A stretch of DNA of 64,000 nucleotides from Thermanaerovibrio velox DSM 12556 (GTDB taxonomy: Bacteria > Synergistota > Synergistia > Synergistales > Synergistaceae): NCBI RefSeq assembly GCF_000237825.1, contig NZ_CM001377.1, positions 558,001 to 622,000 on the forward strand. Direction: 5' to 3'. A model generated the notes under the pieces. That model did not search any database, was not told the DNA's origin, and saw only the letters and a list, made by a program, of their open reading frames with translations. The translations under genes and the position numbers were made by a program. This document shows positions 34,870 to 44,769 of this stretch, piece by piece (within the stretch, counting starts at the first letter, position 1; each line of letters starts with the position of its first letter).

Positions 34870-36512
34870 TGGTATTATGCGGAATGGATAAGATAAAGCT
34901 GGTTCCCCGAAGCGGGTTCGAGGGTGCGTCGGGGAACTTAAGCCTTTTGTTGGGTTCTATAGCGGCCATGCGTGGGATTGATGAGGAGGAGTTCCTTCGA
35001 TGGCTTTACTCGGATCTGGAGGATCAGCTTAACGCCATCCCCTTGAACGAGCAGGAGCGCCGGGCCTTCAGCCTCATATCGAACGTGAGGCCCGGTGACA
35101 GGGTCATAATATACGGGGATTATGACGTGGACGGCCTTTCCGCCACCACCTTGGCCCTGGAGCTCATGTTGGAGCTGGGGGCCTCGGTGCGCTACTTCAT
35201 ACCTCACAGGAGTAATGAGGGCTATGGGTTCCACATCTCCACCGCGAAGCGGATAGCCATGAAGGGGTGCGACCTTCTCGTGGTGGTGGACTGCGGGACC
35301 AAGGATGTGGGAGCCCTTGATTTGATAGCCGCTGCGGGGATTCCCACGGTCATATTTGATCACCACCTGCCGGGTGAAAAGATGCCCGGCGGGGTGTTGG
35401 TGAACCCCCACTGCTTTGATGCCCCTTCACCCCTTACCGCCCTCTGCGCCACCGGGGTGTTGTGGGCCTGGATATGGAGGACCTCCCTGATGAACCGTTC
35501 CTGGGCCATGGGGAGGCTGGATCTTGCTTGTCTTGCCACGGTGGCGGACTGCATGGACCTGTCGGTCCCCCTCAACCGTTGCATCGTCCGAGAGGGGCTT
35601 GAGGTCATTCGGAAGTCCCCCCGGAGAGGCATAGGGGTTTTGCTGTCCAAGCTTGGGGTGGACGTAGAGGGGGTTGACGAGGAAGTCCTATCCATGAAGG
35701 TCATCCCCTGTCTTAATGCCCCGGGCCGGTTGGGGTTGGCGGAGGACGCGGTGCGGCTGCTTTTCCCAGGGGATGCTCCAGTGGAGGGCCTTGCGGATCG
35801 GGTTGTGTCCATGAACGAAGAGAGGAGGCGCCTCTCCTCCATGATAATGAGGGATGCCCAGGGAGACGTCCATAGGCACGTTTACCACGGATCTAACTGG
35901 CCGGTGGGGGTGCTAAGCAGCGTGGCCAGCCGGCTGTGCTGCGAGAGGGGCCGTCCCGTGGCTTTGGTGGCCCCCACGGAGGGAGGCCTTAGGGGTACGT
36001 TGCGGATACCCAACGGTTCCGGCGATGCTGTGGGGCTCCTTTCAAACATAGCGGAGCACCTGAGCGCCTTTGGCGGGCATAAGTACGCTGCGGGTTTCTC
36101 CGTGGACGCGGAACGATGGGATCTAGTGAGGGATAAGCTGGAGGGGCTGCTAAGGGCCATGCCCTCGGAGGATCAGAGGGTAGATGTCCTTGATTGGCCC
36201 CTCAGCATGGTGGGGCAGGATATTGAGGAGGACGTTGAAAGGCTCAAGCCCTTTGGCATGGGTAACCCAGCTCCCCTGCTTTTTCACCGGGGAGGTTTCT
36301 CCGTGGAGCCCATGGGGAAGACCGGCCGGGTAAGCCGCCTTGTCGCATCGGGTCGGGAGCTGGTGGCCTTTGCATCCCAATCGGATCTGGAGGGATTGGA
36401 CCTTGTGGGTTTCGTGTATCGCCCCAAGCTGGAGTTCTGGAGGGGCAAGAAGAGGCTTAAGCTGTACCTAGAAAGGGCCGTCCTTGCGGGCCCGGAGGGG
36501 GGATCCCTTTGA
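34869..36512 (+). CDS. recJ: RecJ-type DHH exonuclease
   Basis: Single-strand 5'-3' DNA exonuclease of recombination and mismatch repair. DHH-family motifs: 'VIIYGDYDVDGLSATTLALELM' (motif I), 'CDLLVVVDCGTKDVGALDLI' (motif II), 'TVIFDHHLPGE' (the DHH), 'LATVADCMDL' (motif IV), and DHHA1 'FGGHKYAAGFSVDAE'. The C-terminal OB-fold region follows ('MGNPAPLLFHRGGFSVEPM'). 547 residues, normal. An ATG at 34884 is a possible alternative start. Confidence 0.9.
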   Translation: MVLCGMDKIKLVPRSGFEGASGNLSLLLGSIAAMRGIDEEEFLRWLYSDLEDQLNAIPLNEQERRAFSLISNVRPGDRVIIYGDYDVDGLSATTLALELMLELGASVRYFIPHRSNEGYGFHISTAKRIAMKGCDLLVVVDCGTKDVGALDLIAAAGIPTVIFDHHLPGEKMPGGVLVNPHCFDAPSPLTALCATGVLWAWIWRTSLMNRSWAMGRLDLACLATVADCMDLSVPLNRCIVREGLEVIRKSPRRGIGVLLSKLGVDVEGVDEEVLSMKVIPCLNAPGRLGLAEDAVRLLFPGDAPVEGLADRVVSMNEERRRLSSMIMRDAQGDVHRHVYHGSNWPVGVLSSVASRLCCERGRPVALVAPTEGGLRGTLRIPNGSGDAVGLLSNIAEHLSAFGGHKYAAGFSVDAERWDLVRDKLEGLLRAMPSEDQRVDVLDWPLSMVGQDIEEDVERLKPFGMGNPAPLLFHRGGFSVEPMGKTGRVSRLVASGRELVAFASQSDLEGLDLVGFVYRPKLEFWRGKKRLKLYLERAVLAGPEGGSL

Positions 36513-38791
36513 AGCCATCTCAGCAATATGGCAGCTCGTCCCAGCCCATGGCCCAGGAGAGAGGGATAAGGGCCCTCATGGAGAGTTTCATAGGCAGGAT
36601 GCCGGAGGATCATCGGGTGAGTTCCGTGCGGGTTCCCCTGCAGGAGCTTTGGGGCAAGGCCTCGAAGTACATGGACCGCCAGGATCTTATGAAGCTGGGG
36701 GAGGCCCTGGTCTTTGCCGCCAACGCCCACAGGGACCAGAGGAGACACAGCGGGGAGCCCTATGTGGTGCACTCCATAAGCGTGGCGGCCATCCTGGCGG
36801 ACATGGAGCTCGACGTGGACACCCTGTGTGCCGCGCTGCTCCATGACGTTCTGGAGGACACGGAGATAGGCAAGGAGGAGATGCAGAGCCGCTTCGGCGA
36901 GGACGTGGTGACCATGGTGGACGGGGTCACCAAGCTGGGGAAGCTTGCCTTCAAGTCCATGGAGGACTACCAGGCGGAGAACCTGAGAAAGATGTTCCTG
37001 GTGATGGCCAAGGACATAAGGGTGGTTCTGATAAAGCTGGCGGACCGGCTTCACAACATGAGGACCCTTCAGGCCCACCGGAGGGACAAGCAGATCACCA
37101 TAGCAAAGGAGACCCTGGAGATATACGCTCCCCTGGCCCACAGGCTTGGAATATACAACGTGAAGCGGGAGCTGGAGGACCTGTGTTTCAAGATCCTGGA
37201 GCCCGAGATCTACTACGAGATCCGCCGCCGGGTGCGGAAGAAGCTGCCCGAGCGGGAGGCGATAATAAAGCAGGCCTTGGATGTGCTTCAGCAGAAGCTG
37301 AAGGAGGAGGGCATAGAGGCCTCCTTGAGCGGCAGGCCGAAGCACTTCTACAGCATATACGAGAAGATGCGAAGGAAGAACCTATCCCTGGAGCAGCTGT
37401 ACGACCTTTTGGCCCTCAGGGTGGTGGTGGGTACCGTGGCGGAGTGCTACCAGGTGCTTGGGCTGGTGCACACCATATGGAAGCCCATCCCGGGGCAGTT
37501 CGATGACTACATAGCCAACCCCAAGAGCAACATGTACCAGTCCCTTCATACGACCGTGCTTGGCCCCAGCGGGGAACCCCTGGAGGTTCAGATAAGGACC
37601 TGGGAGATGCATTGGCTGGCGGAGTACGGCATAGCCGCCCACTGGCACTACAAAGAGGGGAAGCGGCGGGTGGATCAGATAGACCAGAAGCTGTCCTGGA
37701 TAAGGCAGGTTTTGGAGTCCCAGCAGGAGGGTTCCCCGTCGGAGTTTTTGGATAACCTGAAGACCGATGTGCTGACCTCTGAGGTCTTGGTGTTCACCCC
37801 CAAGGGGGATGTGGTGTCCCTCCCCAACGGTTCCACCCCCATAGACTTCGCGTATGCGATCCACACGGAGGTGGGGCACAAGTGCGTTGGGGCCATGGTG
37901 AACGGCCGCATAGTGCCTATGGATTACAAGCTGTCCAACGGGGACATAGTGAGGGTGTTAACCTCCCCGCAGGGTAAGCCCTCCAGGGATTGGCTTAAGA
38001 TAGCCAGGAGCAACAGGACCAGGAACAAGATAAAGTCCTACTTCCGCCAGCAGGACCGGGCGGAGCGGGAGGAGCGCCTTGAGAGGGGCAAGGACCTTTT
38101 GAGCAAGGAGCTGCTCCGCAGGATCCCGTCCGCATCGGTCACGCTGGACATGATAATGCCTCAGCTCAACCAGCTGGCCCACGACATGGGTTACTCCTCC
38201 GGGGAGGATCTCATCCTGGCGGTGGGATCTGGTAATCATACCGCCTCCGGTGTGCTTTCCAGGGTATCCCTTGATAAATTTGAGCGCGAGAAGTCCGAGG
38301 AGAGGGAGAACCTCCAGGAGGTCACCATAGTCCCATCCCAGCCGCTAAGGAAGGAAGTGGACGCGGAGATAGTGGTGGAGGGGGCGGAGGGGGTCCTGGT
38401 GTCCCTGGCCCAGTGCTGCAGGCCCGTGCCGGGGGATCCCATAACCGGGAGCGTGACCAAGAGCCGCGGCATAACGGTGCACCGGGCGGATTGCCCCAAC
38501 GTCAAGTCCAAGGACCGGGATAAGTTGGTGAACGTATATTGGGGGAAGCCCAAGACCAAGTATGTGGCCCGGATCCTGGCGGAGGGGTTTGACAGGCCCG
38601 GGCTCTTCTCGGACGTCACGTCCGCCATATCGGTTATGGACGGCTCCCTTGTGGGGGTTAAGGCCAACGTGATAGGCAACGCCAAGGCGAGGATGATCCT
38701 GGAGGTCATGGTTAACGACCTGGAACACCTTTACAGGATAATGGGCAAGATCGGGTTGGTTAACGGAATCTCGGGGGTTACGCGGGGGTGA
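36509..38791 (+). CDS. rel: Bifunctional (p)ppGpp synthetase/hydrolase
   Basis: Long RelA/SpoT homologue controlling the stringent response. HD hydrolase domain with intact residues ('PYVVHSISVAAIL', 'ALLHDVLEDTEI'), synthetase domain ('SGRPKHFYSIYEKM', 'YDLLALRVVV', 'DDYIANPKSNMYQSLHTTVLG'), TGS domain ('VFTPKGDVVSLPNGSTPIDFAYAIHTEVGHKC'), zinc-finger-like 'LAQCCRPVPGDPITGSVTKSRGITVHRADCPN', and C-terminal ACT. 760 residues; both activities look possible. TTG start overlapping the recJ stop. Confidence 0.95.
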   Translation: MKPSQQYGSSSQPMAQERGIRALMESFIGRMPEDHRVSSVRVPLQELWGKASKYMDRQDLMKLGEALVFAANAHRDQRRHSGEPYVVHSISVAAILADMELDVDTLCAALLHDVLEDTEIGKEEMQSRFGEDVVTMVDGVTKLGKLAFKSMEDYQAENLRKMFLVMAKDIRVVLIKLADRLHNMRTLQAHRRDKQITIAKETLEIYAPLAHRLGIYNVKRELEDLCFKILEPEIYYEIRRRVRKKLPEREAIIKQALDVLQQKLKEEGIEASLSGRPKHFYSIYEKMRRKNLSLEQLYDLLALRVVVGTVAECYQVLGLVHTIWKPIPGQFDDYIANPKSNMYQSLHTTVLGPSGEPLEVQIRTWEMHWLAEYGIAAHWHYKEGKRRVDQIDQKLSWIRQVLESQQEGSPSEFLDNLKTDVLTSEVLVFTPKGDVVSLPNGSTPIDFAYAIHTEVGHKCVGAMVNGRIVPMDYKLSNGDIVRVLTSPQGKPSRDWLKIARSNRTRNKIKSYFRQQDRAEREERLERGKDLLSKELLRRIPSASVTLDMIMPQLNQLAHDMGYSSGEDLILAVGSGNHTASGVLSRVSLDKFEREKSEERENLQEVTIVPSQPLRKEVDAEIVVEGAEGVLVSLAQCCRPVPGDPITGSVTKSRGITVHRADCPNVKSKDRDKLVNVYWGKPKTKYVARILAEGFDRPGLFSDVTSAISVMDGSLVGVKANVIGNAKARMILEVMVNDLEHLYRIMGKIGLVNGISGVTRG

Positions 38792-38795
38792 TCTT

Positions 38796-39251
38796 TTGAG
38801 GGTTGTTCTTCAGCGGGTGTCCATGGCCAGGGTAAAGGTGGACGGCCAGGTGGTGGGGGAGATAGGTCCGGGGGTTTGCCTTTTGGTTGGGTTTTCCCCC
38901 AGGGACTCCCACGAGGACATCGAGTGGATGGCGGATAAGGTGGTAAACCTTAGGATATTCGAGGACTCCAGCGGGAAGCTTAACCTGCCCCTGTCCGAAT
39001 CGGACCATGGGATCCTGGTGGTGTCCCAGTTTACCCTCTATGGGGATTGTATAAAAGGCCGCAGGCCCTCTTTCTCCGAGGCAGCCCCACCGGATCTCGC
39101 GTTGGAGCTGTACGACCGCTTCGTGGAGGCCTTAAGGGACCGCCATCCGCAGGTGCGGACCGGGGTTTTTCAGGCCCACATGGCGGTGGAGCTCGTCAAC
39201 GACGGGCCCGTGACGCTGATAATAGATTCCGACAGGAGGGGTTCCCGGTGA
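38796..39251 (+). CDS. dtd: D-aminoacyl-tRNA deacylase
   Basis: Hydrolyses D-aminoacyl-tRNAs and mischarged Gly-tRNA-Ala. 151 residues starting 'MRVVLQRVSMARVKVDGQ', with the active-site motif 'VVSQFTLYGDCIKGRRPSF' and the cross-subunit 'VELVNDGPVTLIID'. TTG start four bases after the rel stop. The stop overlaps the next gene. Confidence 0.95.
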   Translation: MRVVLQRVSMARVKVDGQVVGEIGPGVCLLVGFSPRDSHEDIEWMADKVVNLRIFEDSSGKLNLPLSESDHGILVVSQFTLYGDCIKGRRPSFSEAAPPDLALELYDRFVEALRDRHPQVRTGVFQAHMAVELVNDGPVTLIIDSDRRGSR

Positions 39252-39883
39252 GCTTTACGGTTAGGAGGTTCCCCCTTGGGGAGCTGTGGACGAACTTTTA
39301 CCTGGTTTTTGACGAGGGAGGATCCGCCATCGGCATAGATCCCGGTGGGGACTGCCCGGAGGTGCTTGACTTTATCGAACAGATGGGGCTTCGACTCCAG
39401 TTGGTCATGCTGACCCACGGCCATTGGGATCACATGGGGGGCCTGGCCTGTCTTAGGAAGGCCTCCAATGGGGGCGTTGCGGTGCATCGTTTAGACGGGA
39501 GGGCCTTGACGGACCCGGACGTCAACCTGTCCGCCTTCCTGGGTTCCAAGGGCTGTTTCGATCCCGCGGATCGGCTTGTGGAGGATGGGGATGAGCTTTC
39601 CGTGGGTTCCATGAGGGTAAGGGTCTTTCACACCCCCGGGCACACCCCCGGCAGCTGCTGTTTCCTGGTGGAGTCCGGCGATTCCAGGGCGTTGTTCTCC
39701 GGGGACACCCTTTTTGCCGGGAGCGTGGGCAGGACGGACCTTCCCGGGGGGGATGAGGCGGCTTTGAGGGGATCCCTGGCACGTCTTGCGGACCTGGAGG
39801 ACTCGCTCAAGGTATTTCCGGGACATGGACCGGAGACCACGTTGGGGGAGGAACGCAGGAGGAACCCCTTCTGGCCCCGTTAG
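39248..39883 (+). CDS. MBL-fold metallo-hydrolase, glyoxalase II-like
   Basis: 211 residues from a GTG that overlaps the dtd stop (GTGA), with AGGAGGGG upstream; the longer open frame back to 39047 is a shadow of dtd. Metal motifs: 'LTHGHWDHMGG' (HxHxDH), 'FHTPGHTPGSCCFLVE', 'LFSGDTLFAGSVGRTDLPGGD' and 'FPGHGPETTLGEERRRNPF', the pattern of the YcbL/glyoxalase II-like subgroup. Substrate unknown; hydroxyacylglutathione-type or other thioester hydrolysis is possible. Confidence 0.85.
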   Translation: MSFTVRRFPLGELWTNFYLVFDEGGSAIGIDPGGDCPEVLDFIEQMGLRLQLVMLTHGHWDHMGGLACLRKASNGGVAVHRLDGRALTDPDVNLSAFLGSKGCFDPADRLVEDGDELSVGSMRVRVFHTPGHTPGSCCFLVESGDSRALFSGDTLFAGSVGRTDLPGGDEAALRGSLARLADLEDSLKVFPGHGPETTLGEERRRNPFWPR

Positions 39884-39922
39884 GGCCGTTGTGCTTCCAT
39901 CGCCTATGAGGTATTCTCATGT

Positions 39923-39955
39923 CAGGGGGCTCCTGGGGGTTCCCCTGTTCTTTCG
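39923..39955 (+). terminator. Weak terminator upstream of mreB
   Basis: CAGGGG (39923-39928) and CCCCTG (39942-39947) with a 13-base loop, then TTCTTTC. It lies between the MBL gene and mreB. Confidence 0.45.
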
Positions 39956-39997
39956 TGCCCTTTAAGGGGATTGGATATGATTTTTGGAGGGGTTTTT

Positions 39998-41050
39998 GTG
40001 TTTAGATTTCTGGGTTTTCTGAGCGACGACCTTGGAATAGATCTTGGTACCGCGAACATGGTGGTTTACGCCTCGAAGAGGGGCATCGTGTTCAACCAGC
40101 CCTCCGTTTTGGCCACCAGGAGGACTGGGCGGAAGGGTCAGAAGGAGATCCTGGCGGTTGGAGCGGAGGCCAAGTGCATGATAGGCAAGACCCCCGCCGG
40201 GGTGGACACCATAAGGCCCCTGCAGCACGGCGTGATAGCGGACTTCGAGATGACGGAGCTCCTCATAAAGTACGCCATGGACAAGGCCGTCGGAGGGCGC
40301 CGGCTCTTCTCCCATCCCCGGGCTATCGTGTCGGTGCCCGCCTGCGTGACCGAGGTGGAGAAGAAGGCGGTGGTGGATGCCACGTTGAGGGCCGGGGCCA
40401 GGGAGGCCATGGTGGTTGAGGAGCCGTTGGTGGCCGCCCTGGGGGCGGGCCTGCCGATCAACGAGCCCCGGGGGAACATGATAGTGGACATAGGGGGCGG
40501 CACCAGCGAGGTGGCGGTGTTGTCCTTGGGTGGGATAGTGGTGAAGGACTCCATTCGCATGGCGGGGGACGAGATGGACAACGCCATAGTGGAGATGATG
40601 AAGCAGAACTACGCCCTTTCGATCGGCCAGACCACCGCGGAGGAGATAAAGCTCTCGTTGGGTTCCGCGGTGCCGCTTGAGCAGGAGCTGCAGATGGAGG
40701 TCAAGGGCAGGGACCTCATGGACGGTCTGCCTAAGGTTATAAAGGTCACCTCCACTGAGGTTAGGGAGGCCTTATCCCCGATCATAGAGGGTATAGAGGA
40801 GATATTGCGGAACGTGCTGGAGAGGACCCCTCCCGAGCTTGTGAAGGACATAGTGGATCAGGGGCTGGTGCTTACCGGTGGTGGGGCCAACCTGAGGGGG
40901 CTCAACATACGTCTTGCGGACTCTTTGAACGTTCCGGTGCACCTGGCGGAGCAGCCCTTGTTCTCCGTGGCCCTTGGGCTTGGCCGGATGCTCAAGGACC
41001 GGGATTTCTCCAGGAAGGTCTTCGTTTCATCGGAGGTAAGCTCCTTATAG
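39998..41050 (+). CDS. mreB: Rod-shape protein MreB
   Basis: Actin-like filament that guides lateral cell-wall synthesis. Actin-fold motifs: 'DDLGIDLGTANMVVYASKRGIV' (phosphate 1), 'IVDIGGGTSEVAVLSLGGIV' (phosphate 2) and 'VLTGGGANLRGLNIRLADSL' (adenosine), plus 'VVEEPLVAALGAGLPI'. The GTG at 39998 with GGAGGGG gives the usual N-terminus ('FRFLGFLSDD', a membrane-binding amphipathic segment); the frame opens earlier at 39971. 350 residues. First gene of the elongation/division cluster. Confidence 0.95.
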   Translation: MFRFLGFLSDDLGIDLGTANMVVYASKRGIVFNQPSVLATRRTGRKGQKEILAVGAEAKCMIGKTPAGVDTIRPLQHGVIADFEMTELLIKYAMDKAVGGRRLFSHPRAIVSVPACVTEVEKKAVVDATLRAGAREAMVVEEPLVAALGAGLPINEPRGNMIVDIGGGTSEVAVLSLGGIVVKDSIRMAGDEMDNAIVEMMKQNYALSIGQTTAEEIKLSLGSAVPLEQELQMEVKGRDLMDGLPKVIKVTSTEVREALSPIIEGIEEILRNVLERTPPELVKDIVDQGLVLTGGGANLRGLNIRLADSLNVPVHLAEQPLFSVALGLGRMLKDRDFSRKVFVSSEVSSL

Positions 41051-41065
41051 GAGCCGTGGTTTGAG

Positions 41066-41839
41066 ATGAGACGTTTTGAGCCCCTCTGGTTACACGGACT
41101 TAGCGCCACTCTGGCGGGGCTGCTGTTGCTCATCTGGAGCTTGAACTTCCCGGTGGCCAAGGTGTTGGGGGGGCCGTTCATCAACCTCCTGAGCTGGCCG
41201 GAGAGCCCCGCCCTTCAGGGGAGGCTCATCCTTCAGGCTTTCACCGGTTGGCTCATAGAGAGGAAGGACCTGAAGGACCGTTTGAGGGAGCTGGAGGCGG
41301 AGAACCTGGCCATGAGAAGGGCCCTCAGCGTGCCCGATAAGGGGCGCAGCGCGCCCGCCGCGCCTGGCCTTTTGCCCGCCCTGGTGACCCTTCGTTACCC
41401 CGAGGCCTGGTGGTCGGAGATACGCATAGACAAGGGCAGGTCCCATGGGGTGGTCCCGGGTTCCCCGGTCCTTTCGGACGGGTACCTGATAGGTGTGGTC
41501 TCATCGGTGGACGATCACAGCTCCTGGGTCAGGCTTTTGACCTCCCAGGAGTCCCTGGTGGCCGTGGTGGTGGATCAGACCCGGGACCTGGGTGTTCTCG
41601 GGGGGGACGGCATGGGCAGGATGTACCTGCAGTACCTTCCCCCAGACCGGGAGATAACCAGGGACATGACCATATCCACGGCCCTCATGGGGGACCGGAT
41701 ACCGCCGGGCATACCGGTGGGCAAGGTCCTATCGAAGGATAGGGAGTCCGGGGGTTTTGTGGTCTATAACGTCGCCCTCACGGCTCACCTCACCCAGCTC
41801 TACTGGGTGGACGTGATGATAGACGGTGGTTCCCCATGA
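41066..41839 (+). CDS. mreC: Rod-shape protein MreC
   Basis: Bitopic periplasmic partner of MreB/MreD. One membrane segment (residues 11-30), a coiled coil (residues 68-92, '[19 protein letters not shown]'), then the beta-barrel domain ('[31 protein letters not shown]', '[14 protein letters not shown]'). 257 residues. ATG start; overlaps mreD by four bases. Confidence 0.9.
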   Translation: MRRFEPLWLHGLSATLAGLLLLIWSLNFPVAKVLGGPFINLLSWPESPALQGRLILQAFTGWLIERKDLKDRLRELEAENLAMRRALSVPDKGRSAPAAPGLLPALVTLRYPEAWWSEIRIDKGRSHGVVPGSPVLSDGYLIGVVSSVDDHSSWVRLLTSQESLVAVVVDQTRDLGVLGGDGMGRMYLQYLPPDREITRDMTISTALMGDRIPPGIPVGKVLSKDRESGGFVVYNVALTAHLTQLYWVDVMIDGGSP

Positions 41840-42297
41840 CGCTGGTTCTCCTTTGGCTGCTGCAAGATATGCTCCAGGTGCTCTTCATGGGGTTTTTCCT
41901 GGTGCCGGACCTCTTCTTCATCGGGCTTCTCAAGCTGTCAATAGGCAGGAGGGAGGTGCCCTTCCAGTGGCCCATTTGGGCCGCCCTCCTGGGCGGTGTG
42001 CTTTGGGATCTCCGGTGGACCAGCGTGGTGGGACTCACTGGGGCCATGCAGGCCCTGGTGCTCACCGTTTCGAGGGCCCTTTGGGATAGGACGCCTTCTC
42101 CGGGCAGGACGCCGCTTCTTTGGGTGGCCCTTGCCTGCTCGTCCCAGCTTGCCCTGGGGATTGTGAGGCTTTTGCTCTGGGGGGACTCCAGCCTGGCGGC
42201 GTTCAGGATGCTTTTGATCCAGCAGCTGACCGCCATGCCGTTGGTGTTGATCTACGCCTTGGCGGTGCTTTTCCGGGGAAGGCCCTATGACGACTAA
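41836..42297 (+). CDS. mreD: Rod-shape protein MreD
   Basis: Small polytopic membrane protein, 153 residues with about five hydrophobic segments ('[22 protein letters not shown]', '[12 protein letters not shown]', '[18 protein letters not shown]', '[13 protein letters not shown]'). Sequence motifs are weak, as usual for MreD; position between mreC and PBP2 decides the call. ATG start overlapping mreC. Confidence 0.85.
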   Translation: MTLVLLWLLQDMLQVLFMGFFLVPDLFFIGLLKLSIGRREVPFQWPIWAALLGGVLWDLRWTSVVGLTGAMQALVLTVSRALWDRTPSPGRTPLLWVALACSSQLALGIVRLLLWGDSSLAAFRMLLIQQLTAMPLVLIYALAVLFRGRPYDD

Positions 42298-44047
42298 GGG
42301 TTTTGAACGGTTCTACATGGATCGGCGTCTTCAGCATATGAGGGCGCTGATGGTGGTGCTTCTCCTGAGCCTCATAGGGGGGCTGGCGTACTTCCAGATC
42401 CTCAAAGGGGACGAGTACGTGGAGCTGGCCTCCAGGAACCGCCTTAGGGTGGTTAGGCTTTCCCCCCCGAGGGGGGTCATCAGGGATGCTAACGGGGTTC
42501 CCCTTGCGGTCAACGTACGTACCTTTGACGTAAAGGCTTACCCCATGGACCTTCAAAAGGAAGGCAACATGGAGAGGGTGGCCGCCCTTTTCAGGAGGAA
42601 GGGCATCCCCATGGATGCGTCGTCCCTGGCGGAGGCGGTGGAGAAGCAGTACGTGGCACCCTACAGGGCGGTGAGCGTGGCGAGCAACCTCACCCTGGCC
42701 CAGGTGGCGGACCTTATGGGGGAGGAGGAGTTCCGGGGTCTGCTCTTCCCATTCCCGGTTTGGCGGAGGGTTTACCCGGCGGGAGATCTGGTGGCCCACG
42801 TGGTGGGTTACGTTGGAGAGGTGACCAAAGAGGAGCTTGAGGAGCTCGAAGATCCCAGATACCAGGGAGGAGACGTGATCGGGAAGAACGGTATAGAGGC
42901 CTGGTACGAACAGGAGCTTCGGGGTGAGGTGGGGGAGGACGCGGTGGAGGTTGACGCCAGGGGACGAAAGCTTAAGGACGTGTCCCACGTGGAGCCTGTG
43001 AGGGGCAAGGATGTCACCCTCACCCTGGATCTTGGGGCTCAGAGGCTGGCGGCGGAGCTGATGTCCGGCCAGAGGGGTGCTCTCATCGCCATGGACGTGA
43101 GGGATGGGAGCGTTAAGGTCCTTTTCTCGTCCCCCACGTTTGATCCGAATCCCCTTACCTGGGGCATATCCGCTAAGGAGTGGAGGGCCCTCATGACCGA
43201 CAGGGACAGGCCCATGATGAACCGAGCGGTGAGCGGCACCTATCCCCCGGCGTCCACGTTCAAGGTTGTGACCGCCATCGCCGCTTTGGAGGAGGGGGTT
43301 ATAAGCCGGTCCACCACGGTTTACTGCCCCGGCCACTTCACCTTGGGGAACAGGACCTTCAACTGTTGGAAGAAGAGCGGGCATGGCACTGAGGACCTTA
43401 CCAGGGCTCTTCGGGACTCCTGTGACGTGTACTTCTACCAGGTGGGGGTGTGGCTTGGGATAGACCGGCTTCTGAAGTGGGCGTCCCTGCTGGGGGTGGG
43501 TTCCAGGACCGGCATAGACATAACCGGAGAGGCTTCAGGCAACCTGGCAGGGCCCAAGTGGAAGCGGGCCCGTTTCAAGGAGCCCTGGTACAAGGGGGAC
43601 ACGGTGAACTACTCCATAGGTCAGGGTTTTCTTCTGATGACCCCCATTCAGGTATTAAGGATCTATGCCGCCATAGCGAACGGGGGTTATCTGGTGACCC
43701 CTCATCTCAACTCCGAAGCCCCTCACGTGGAGAAGGACCTTAGGATACCGAAGTTCGGGATTGAGGCCATGAGGAGGGGGTTGGAAGAGGTGGTTAACAG
43801 CGGCACTGGGAAGAGGGCCGCCGCCTTTGGGGTGTCCGTGGCGGGGAAGACCGGTACTGCCCAGAACCCTCATGGTGATGATCACGCCTGGTTCGTGGGT
43901 TACGCTCCCAGGGAGAACCCGAGGTACGTGGCTGTAGCCATAGTGGAAGCCGGGGGGCATGGTTCATCCGCTGCGGCCCCATTGGTGGGGCAGGTTTTAG
44001 CCTATCTGGTGAAGAATGAAAATCCTTTAAGGGGGGCGTCTCCGTGA
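42287..44047 (+). CDS. mrdA: Penicillin-binding protein 2
   Basis: Elongation-specific transpeptidase working with RodA. N-terminal membrane anchor (residues 17-36), pedestal domain ('[27 protein letters not shown]'), then transpeptidase: '[16 protein letters not shown]' (SxxK serine), '[11 protein letters not shown]' (SxN-type motif) and '[11 protein letters not shown]' (KTG). 586 residues. ATG start, overlapping mreD by 11 bases; the stop overlaps minC (GTGA). Confidence 0.95.
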   Translation: MTTKGFERFYMDRRLQHMRALMVVLLLSLIGGLAYFQILKGDEYVELASRNRLRVVRLSPPRGVIRDANGVPLAVNVRTFDVKAYPMDLQKEGNMERVAALFRRKGIPMDASSLAEAVEKQYVAPYRAVSVASNLTLAQVADLMGEEEFRGLLFPFPVWRRVYPAGDLVAHVVGYVGEVTKEELEELEDPRYQGGDVIGKNGIEAWYEQELRGEVGEDAVEVDARGRKLKDVSHVEPVRGKDVTLTLDLGAQRLAAELMSGQRGALIAMDVRDGSVKVLFSSPTFDPNPLTWGISAKEWRALMTDRDRPMMNRAVSGTYPPASTFKVVTAIAALEEGVISRSTTVYCPGHFTLGNRTFNCWKKSGHGTEDLTRALRDSCDVYFYQVGVWLGIDRLLKWASLLGVGSRTGIDITGEASGNLAGPKWKRARFKEPWYKGDTVNYSIGQGFLLMTPIQVLRIYAAIANGGYLVTPHLNSEAPHVEKDLRIPKFGIEAMRRGLEEVVNSGTGKRAAAFGVSVAGKTGTAQNPHGDDHAWFVGYAPRENPRYVAVAIVEAGGHGSSAAAPLVGQVLAYLVKNENPLRGASP

Positions 44048-44703
44048 TCCAACTTAAGGGCATGGGCGGTGGATTGCGCTGCATAATACCCGAGGGGCTT
44101 CCGGACAGTGACATCCCCTCAGCCCTCGATGATCTGGTATCCCAGGGGGAGCAGGTTCTCAAGGGGGCGGAGTTGGTGGTGGACTTTGAGGGCCGGAGGG
44201 TAGATGGAGACCTCTTGTGTCTTGTGATGAAGAGGTTGATATGGCCCCTGGGTATTAAGGTGGCCGCCTGGAGGTCCCTTCATGGTGAAAGCCTTGACCT
44301 CCTCAAGGGGGCTGGCCTTCCGGTCGAGGAGCCCCGTTTTAGCCTTCCGAACAGGCAGCCGCAGCCCGGGCAGCTCCCCGTCATGCGGCTCAGGAGGTCC
44401 CTCCGTTCCGGGCAGAAGGTGGAGCACCGGGGGGATGTGATAGTGGAGGGCAACGTTAACGACGGAGCAGAGGTGTTGGCGGAGGGGAGCGTGGTGGTCT
44501 TGGGTCGCCTGCAGGGATTGGTGCACGCGGGAACCGGGGGTGACGAGGAGGCGGCGGTGTACGCCAGGGTTTTCGAGGCCCCTCAGGTGAGGATAGGCTT
44601 CAAGGTGGGTTCCATGGACAGGAGTGATCCCTGGTGGGGCATGCCCGCGGTGGTTTCCCTGGAGGACGGTGCGGTTGTGGTATCCCAGTGGCCTCAGGTT
44701 TAG
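44044..44703 (+). CDS. minC: Septum site-determining protein MinC
   Basis: FtsZ inhibitor that blocks polar septa. 219 residues: an N-terminal domain of about 105 residues, then the C-terminal right-handed beta-helix, 'RSGQKVEHRGDVIVEGNVNDGAEVLAEGSVVVLGRLQGLVHAG', 'AAVYARVFEAPQVRIG', which binds MinD. GTG start overlapping the PBP2 stop. 66 bases separate it from minD. Confidence 0.9.
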   Translation: MIQLKGMGGGLRCIIPEGLPDSDIPSALDDLVSQGEQVLKGAELVVDFEGRRVDGDLLCLVMKRLIWPLGIKVAAWRSLHGESLDLLKGAGLPVEEPRFSLPNRQPQPGQLPVMRLRRSLRSGQKVEHRGDVIVEGNVNDGAEVLAEGSVVVLGRLQGLVHAGTGGDEEAAVYARVFEAPQVRIGFKVGSMDRSDPWWGMPAVVSLEDGAVVVSQWPQV

Positions 44704-44769
44704 GGTCTGTTTAATCGTTGGAGAGTGCTCATCGCAGGGTTTTATGGATTTGCTTAGGGGGGATGAAGA

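Noticed and set aside
39047-39247. Upstream extension of the MBL hydrolase inside dtd
   Set aside because: Overlaps dtd in another frame; the GTG at 39248 with AGGAGGGG gives the family start.
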